A DNA stretch of 7,602 nucleotides from an uncultured Veillonella sp. (GTDB lineage Bacteria; Bacillota; Negativicutes; Veillonellales; Veillonellaceae): contig CAUHTB010000026.1 in the NCBI GenBank assembly GCA_959608595.1, positions 1 to 7,602 of the forward strand, in the 5' to 3' direction. This document shows positions 4,914-7,602 of this stretch, one piece after another (positions within the stretch are counted from its first letter, which is position 1; each line of letters begins with the position of its first letter). The notes beneath the pieces were generated by a model. It saw only the letters and a list, made by a program, of their open reading frames with translations. It was not told the DNA's origin and searched no databases. The translations under genes were made by a program, and so were the position numbers.

Positions 4914-6056
4914 ATGAAATATAACAAAGAACCGCTAAAACTGAATAGTCCGGTATCATTTTGGATGAATTTCCCCAATGAAGAACGCGTGTTTTGGGTG
5001 GATCGCCAAAGTGACCGCATCGTTGTGGGCGCTAAACGTCTAGCGACGGTTAAAGATGATGACGATCGCCATAATTATGCGTATGTATTTTATGGGGATA
5101 CTTTTTTTGATACTCTAAAAGACCCTAAATGGTCTGGTATGGGGCATGAAATGATTGCTTTTACCCATTATTACATCGTAGAAAATGGAGAGTCCTTCTA
5201 TCTACATGCTGGTGAAAGTGTTCCTATCGAGGATTTTGAAGTACCACATATTCGCCATAACTACAAGGAAACTAGTGATGATAAGGCGGATTGGAACCGT
5301 TTGATGAATGCTATTGCCAATGGTATTAACAGCGGTGAGATGACTAAGGTCGTCTCCTCTCGCGAGGTGGAATTCACTAGCGAAACACCATATAATGTGG
5401 CAAGTATCTTGGCTAATTTGGTAGATAATAATCCGAATTGCTTTATCTTTGGCTATGAAAAGGATGGGCGTACCTTTGTAGGGGCATCGCCAGAAATTTT
5501 AGTCCGCCATCGTGGCAGTGAAATATTAAGCTATGCCTTAGCGGGCACTGCTCCAAAGGATGGTCCTAATGCGTGGACTAAGGAACAATTACTAACTAAT
5601 AAGAAAAATCTTGTAGAACATAATATCGTTCGCAATCGCATCGTGAATACGATGAGACAAATTACTCCAGATATTACGGTGGGGGAAACCGGCATTATGG
5701 AGTTGTCGCACCTCTATCATTTGCGTACCATAATTACCGCAAAGGATAGTACAAAATCTCTTGTGGAATGGGCTAAATTGTTACACCCTACACCAGCCCT
5801 TGGTGGTGAACCTCGAGAAAAGGCGCTAGCCTTATTACAAAAGTATGAATCCCATGAGCGTGGTATGTACGCAGCACCTTTTGGCTTTATGAAAGATATG
5901 GGGGATGGCATCGTTGTGGTTGCTATTCGATCTGCTCTTATCATGGATAATGTATTATATGCCTATGCAGGATGTGGCGTTGTAGCCGATTCTAATGCGG
6001 ATGAAGAATATGCTGAAACTAATAATAAAATGCGCACCATCTTGGATGCTTTATAA
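4914..6056 (+). CDS. menF: Isochorismate synthase
   Basis: MenF isomerises chorismate to isochorismate, the entry step of classical menaquinone synthesis (Mg2+-dependent, cytosolic). The 380-residue product has a variable N-terminal part (about 1-120) and a chorismate-binding domain after it. Motifs are TKVVSSREVEF (144-154; K145 fits the general base of E. coli MenF K190), FVGASPEILVR (188-198; E194 fits the general acid E240), LAGTAP (209-214), ELSHLYHLRT (263-272), LHPTPALGGEPRE (290-302), RGMYAAPFGF (316-325) and YAGCGVVADSNADEEYAET (351-369). RGMYAAPFGF departs from the common RGWYAGPVG form. The ATG at 4914 is the first in frame after a stop at 4899, but no good SD precedes it (GCGACATACAACT), so translation may be weak or the start may differ. 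Adjacent menD favours MenF over anthranilate, aminodeoxychorismate or salicylate synthases of the same superfamily. Confidence 0.92.
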   Translation: MKYNKEPLKLNSPVSFWMNFPNEERVFWVDRQSDRIVVGAKRLATVKDDDDRHNYAYVFYGDTFFDTLKDPKWSGMGHEMIAFTHYYIVENGESFYLHAGESVPIEDFEVPHIRHNYKETSDDKADWNRLMNAIANGINSGEMTKVVSSREVEFTSETPYNVASILANLVDNNPNCFIFGYEKDGRTFVGASPEILVRHRGSEILSYALAGTAPKDGPNAWTKEQLLTNKKNLVEHNIVRNRIVNTMRQITPDITVGETGIMELSHLYHLRTIITAKDSTKSLVEWAKLLHPTPALGGEPREKALALLQKYESHERGMYAAPFGFMKDMGDGIVVVAIRSALIMDNVLYAYAGCGVVADSNADEEYAETNNKMRTILDAL

Positions 6057-6083
6057 TTGTTTCCGTACCTTTAGGGGTGTTTG

Positions 6084-6090
6084 AAAGGGA
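6084..6090 (+). promoter_or_regulatory. Ribosome binding site of menD
   Basis: AAAGGGA ends five bases before the ATG at 6096 and fixes that start. It contrasts with menF, which lacks an obvious SD. Confidence 0.7.
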
Positions 6091-6095
6091 ATGTA

Positions 6096-7602
6096 ATGAA
6101 TGAATATATTGCTGCCTTGGTAGACGAGTTCTACCAACTTGGCGTCCGTCATGCGGTGTTTAGCCCTGGCTCTCGTTCTACGACGATGGCCATGCTGTTC
6201 AAGGAGCATGAAGGATTTGAAACCTATATGAATATAGATGAGCGTTCTGCTAGTTTTATGGCTCTAGGCATTGCAAAGGCTCATAAGGAACCAACTGTAC
6301 TCGTATGTACCTCAGGTTCTGCTGTGGCCCATTATTTGCCAGCTGTTTTGGAAGCTCAATATACTGGGGTTCCACTCATTGTACTGTCTGCCGATAGACC
6401 TCATACACTATTGCATGTAGGGGCTCCTCAGACTGTAGATCAGCACAAAATCTTTGGTACTGCGGTCAATTATTTTGAAGAATTAGCTGTGCCTCAAGAA
6501 TCTCATTACTATACATATCCTCGCCAAGTGGCTCGTAAATCGTATATGAAAGCGATGGATACTAAAAAAGGGCCAGTCCATATTAATGTGCCTCTCTTTG
6601 AACCATTGGTGCCAGAATTGAGTCGTAACCATTTTGAAGCTGGACGTAGCTCATTTAAAGTGGTTAAGCCAAACTATGGTAGTGTATTTGACTGTCGCCA
6701 TGAAAATGATTTGACTCATATTAATAATGCAGTTGATATTGCTCATGGAAATGATGGTACAAACGAGATTAATGATTTATTTAAAAGATATGAGCGTATC
6801 CTTATCCTAGCAGGCCCACAGATCGATATAGATGAGGCTGAAACGATTCGTTCCTTTGGGGCAGCTTTACAAGCCCCTATTTTGGCGGATCCGTTGTCTA
6901 ATGTAAGACGATGTTATAACTCGGCGGATAATCAAAGCAATAAAGAGGAGATTGATACTAATGATGTTGTTATCTCTACGTATGATGCATTATTAGCAGG
7001 GCAAGCTCTTTGGAACGAGTTAAAACCAGATTGTGTAATTCAGTTTGGACAAATCGTTGTATCAAAACGTGTACAACAGATGATTGCTAGCTGGACTGAT
7101 GTGGAGTACATCGAGGTTAACCCTACAATGGACTCTATGAATCCAACAGGTAAAACTACCATGCATGTGCAAGCCAGCATTGATGTATTTACCCATTTAT
7201 ATGGCAAAAATAATAGCTCTGATGAGTACTTAAAAATATGGCAACGGTTAGAACAAGAGGGTAAAAAGCAACTAAGCTTAGCTATCGATGAGCCTCATTG
7301 CTTTGAAGGCCGAACCATACGCGAGTTGCAAGAGTATATCCCGGAAGATGGACAAGTTTTTATTGCCAATAGTATGACGATTCGCGATTTTGATTACTTC
7401 TGGTTTAGTGGGGAATCTAAGGCGGTTCTTTATGGTAATCGAGGCGTCAATGGTATTGATGGCACTATTTCTACGGCTCTAGGGGTAGCAGTAAATGGTA
7501 GACCTACATATTTAGTAACTGGGGATTTATCCTTGTTCCATGATTTGAATGGCTTGGCGGTAGCGAAAACCCATAATTTAAACTTAACCATTATTTTGCA
7601 TA
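6096..7602 (+). CDS. menD: SEPHCHC synthase (MenD), 3'-partial
   Basis: MenD is a thiamine diphosphate enzyme that decarboxylates 2-oxoglutarate and adds the succinyl semialdehyde unit to isochorismate, giving SEPHCHC, the step after MenF. The frame is open from 6096 to the right edge: 502 whole residues of an expected 550-580. The N-terminal domain has FSPGSRST (22-29) and the ThDP-activating glutamate E49 in NIDERSASFMALG (E. coli E55). It also has CTSGSAVAHYLPAVLEA, and LSADRPHTLLHVGAPQTVDQ of the family signature. The middle domain is divergent, as usual. The C-terminal ThDP domain shows YGNRGVNGIDGT (446-457) and the metal/diphosphate motif TGDLSLFHDLNGL (475-487). The frame has no internal stop. 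It lies 39 bases after menF and should be co-transcribed. The last 50-80 residues are outside the window. Confidence 0.97.
   Translation, partial: MNEYIAALVDEFYQLGVRHAVFSPGSRSTTMAMLFKEHEGFETYMNIDERSASFMALGIAKAHKEPTVLVCTSGSAVAHYLPAVLEAQYTGVPLIVLSADRPHTLLHVGAPQTVDQHKIFGTAVNYFEELAVPQESHYYTYPRQVARKSYMKAMDTKKGPVHINVPLFEPLVPELSRNHFEAGRSSFKVVKPNYGSVFDCRHENDLTHINNAVDIAHGNDGTNEINDLFKRYERILILAGPQIDIDEAETIRSFGAALQAPILADPLSNVRRCYNSADNQSNKEEIDTNDVVISTYDALLAGQALWNELKPDCVIQFGQIVVSKRVQQMIASWTDVEYIEVNPTMDSMNPTGKTTMHVQASIDVFTHLYGKNNSSDEYLKIWQRLEQEGKKQLSLAIDEPHCFEGRTIRELQEYIPEDGQVFIANSMTIRDFDYFWFSGESKAVLYGNRGVNGIDGTISTALGVAVNGRPTYLVTGDLSLFHDLNGLAVAKTHNLNLTIILH

Noticed and set aside
758..5944. Minus-strand open frames inside purM, purN, purH, purD and menF (for example 758-997, 1419-1670, 2293-2544, 3720-3956, 5717-5944)
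   Set aside because: All but one lie largely or wholly antisense to strongly identified genes; the exception (3258-3461) spans the purH-purD spacer and the purD start. Their translations show no recognisable family and they are short, as expected for chance frames.

Overview
The window holds the end of a de novo purine biosynthesis operon followed by the start of a menaquinone (vitamin K2) biosynthesis operon, all on the + strand. Gene order is purM (5' end just outside the window), purN, purH, purD, then terminator, promoter and leader, then menF and menD (3' end outside the window). The low-to-moderate GC content, Bacillus-type pur order, strong Shine-Dalgarno sites and protein sequences fit a Firmicute. 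The protein flavour suggests the Negativicutes (Veillonella-like), but that genus-level guess rests on recognition alone and was not checked by a search.

Region 1 (1-3213): purM, purN and purH are tightly packed. purM and purN overlap by 8 bases, and purN and purH are 24 bases apart, so they are almost certainly co-transcribed. Region 2 (3214-3351): a 138-base non-coding spacer precedes purD. It carries an 8-bp A+T-rich stem-loop and a second hairpin that abuts the purD ribosome binding site. Region 3 (3352-4724): purD, then three tandem 20-base imperfect repeats running into a 13-bp intrinsic terminator that closes the purine operon.

Region 4 (4725-4913): an extended -10 promoter is followed by a leader of about 115 bases that ends in a second, very strong intrinsic terminator (17-bp stem, U-tract) located before menF. 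This layout is that of transcription attenuation. An alternative pairing that would break the terminator is visible upstream of it. I could not match the leader to a known riboswitch or T-box class. Region 5 (4914-7602): menF and menD, 39 bases apart.

Together PurD, PurN, PurM and PurH cover steps 2, 3, 5, 9 and 10 of IMP synthesis. MenF and MenD take chorismate through isochorismate to SEPHCHC, the first committed steps of the classical menaquinone route. The genes are ordinary housekeeping genes. The parts worth a second look are the untranslated regions: the menF attenuator, the purD RBS hairpin, sequence shared and complementary between these two leaders, and the 20-base repeats before the purD terminator.
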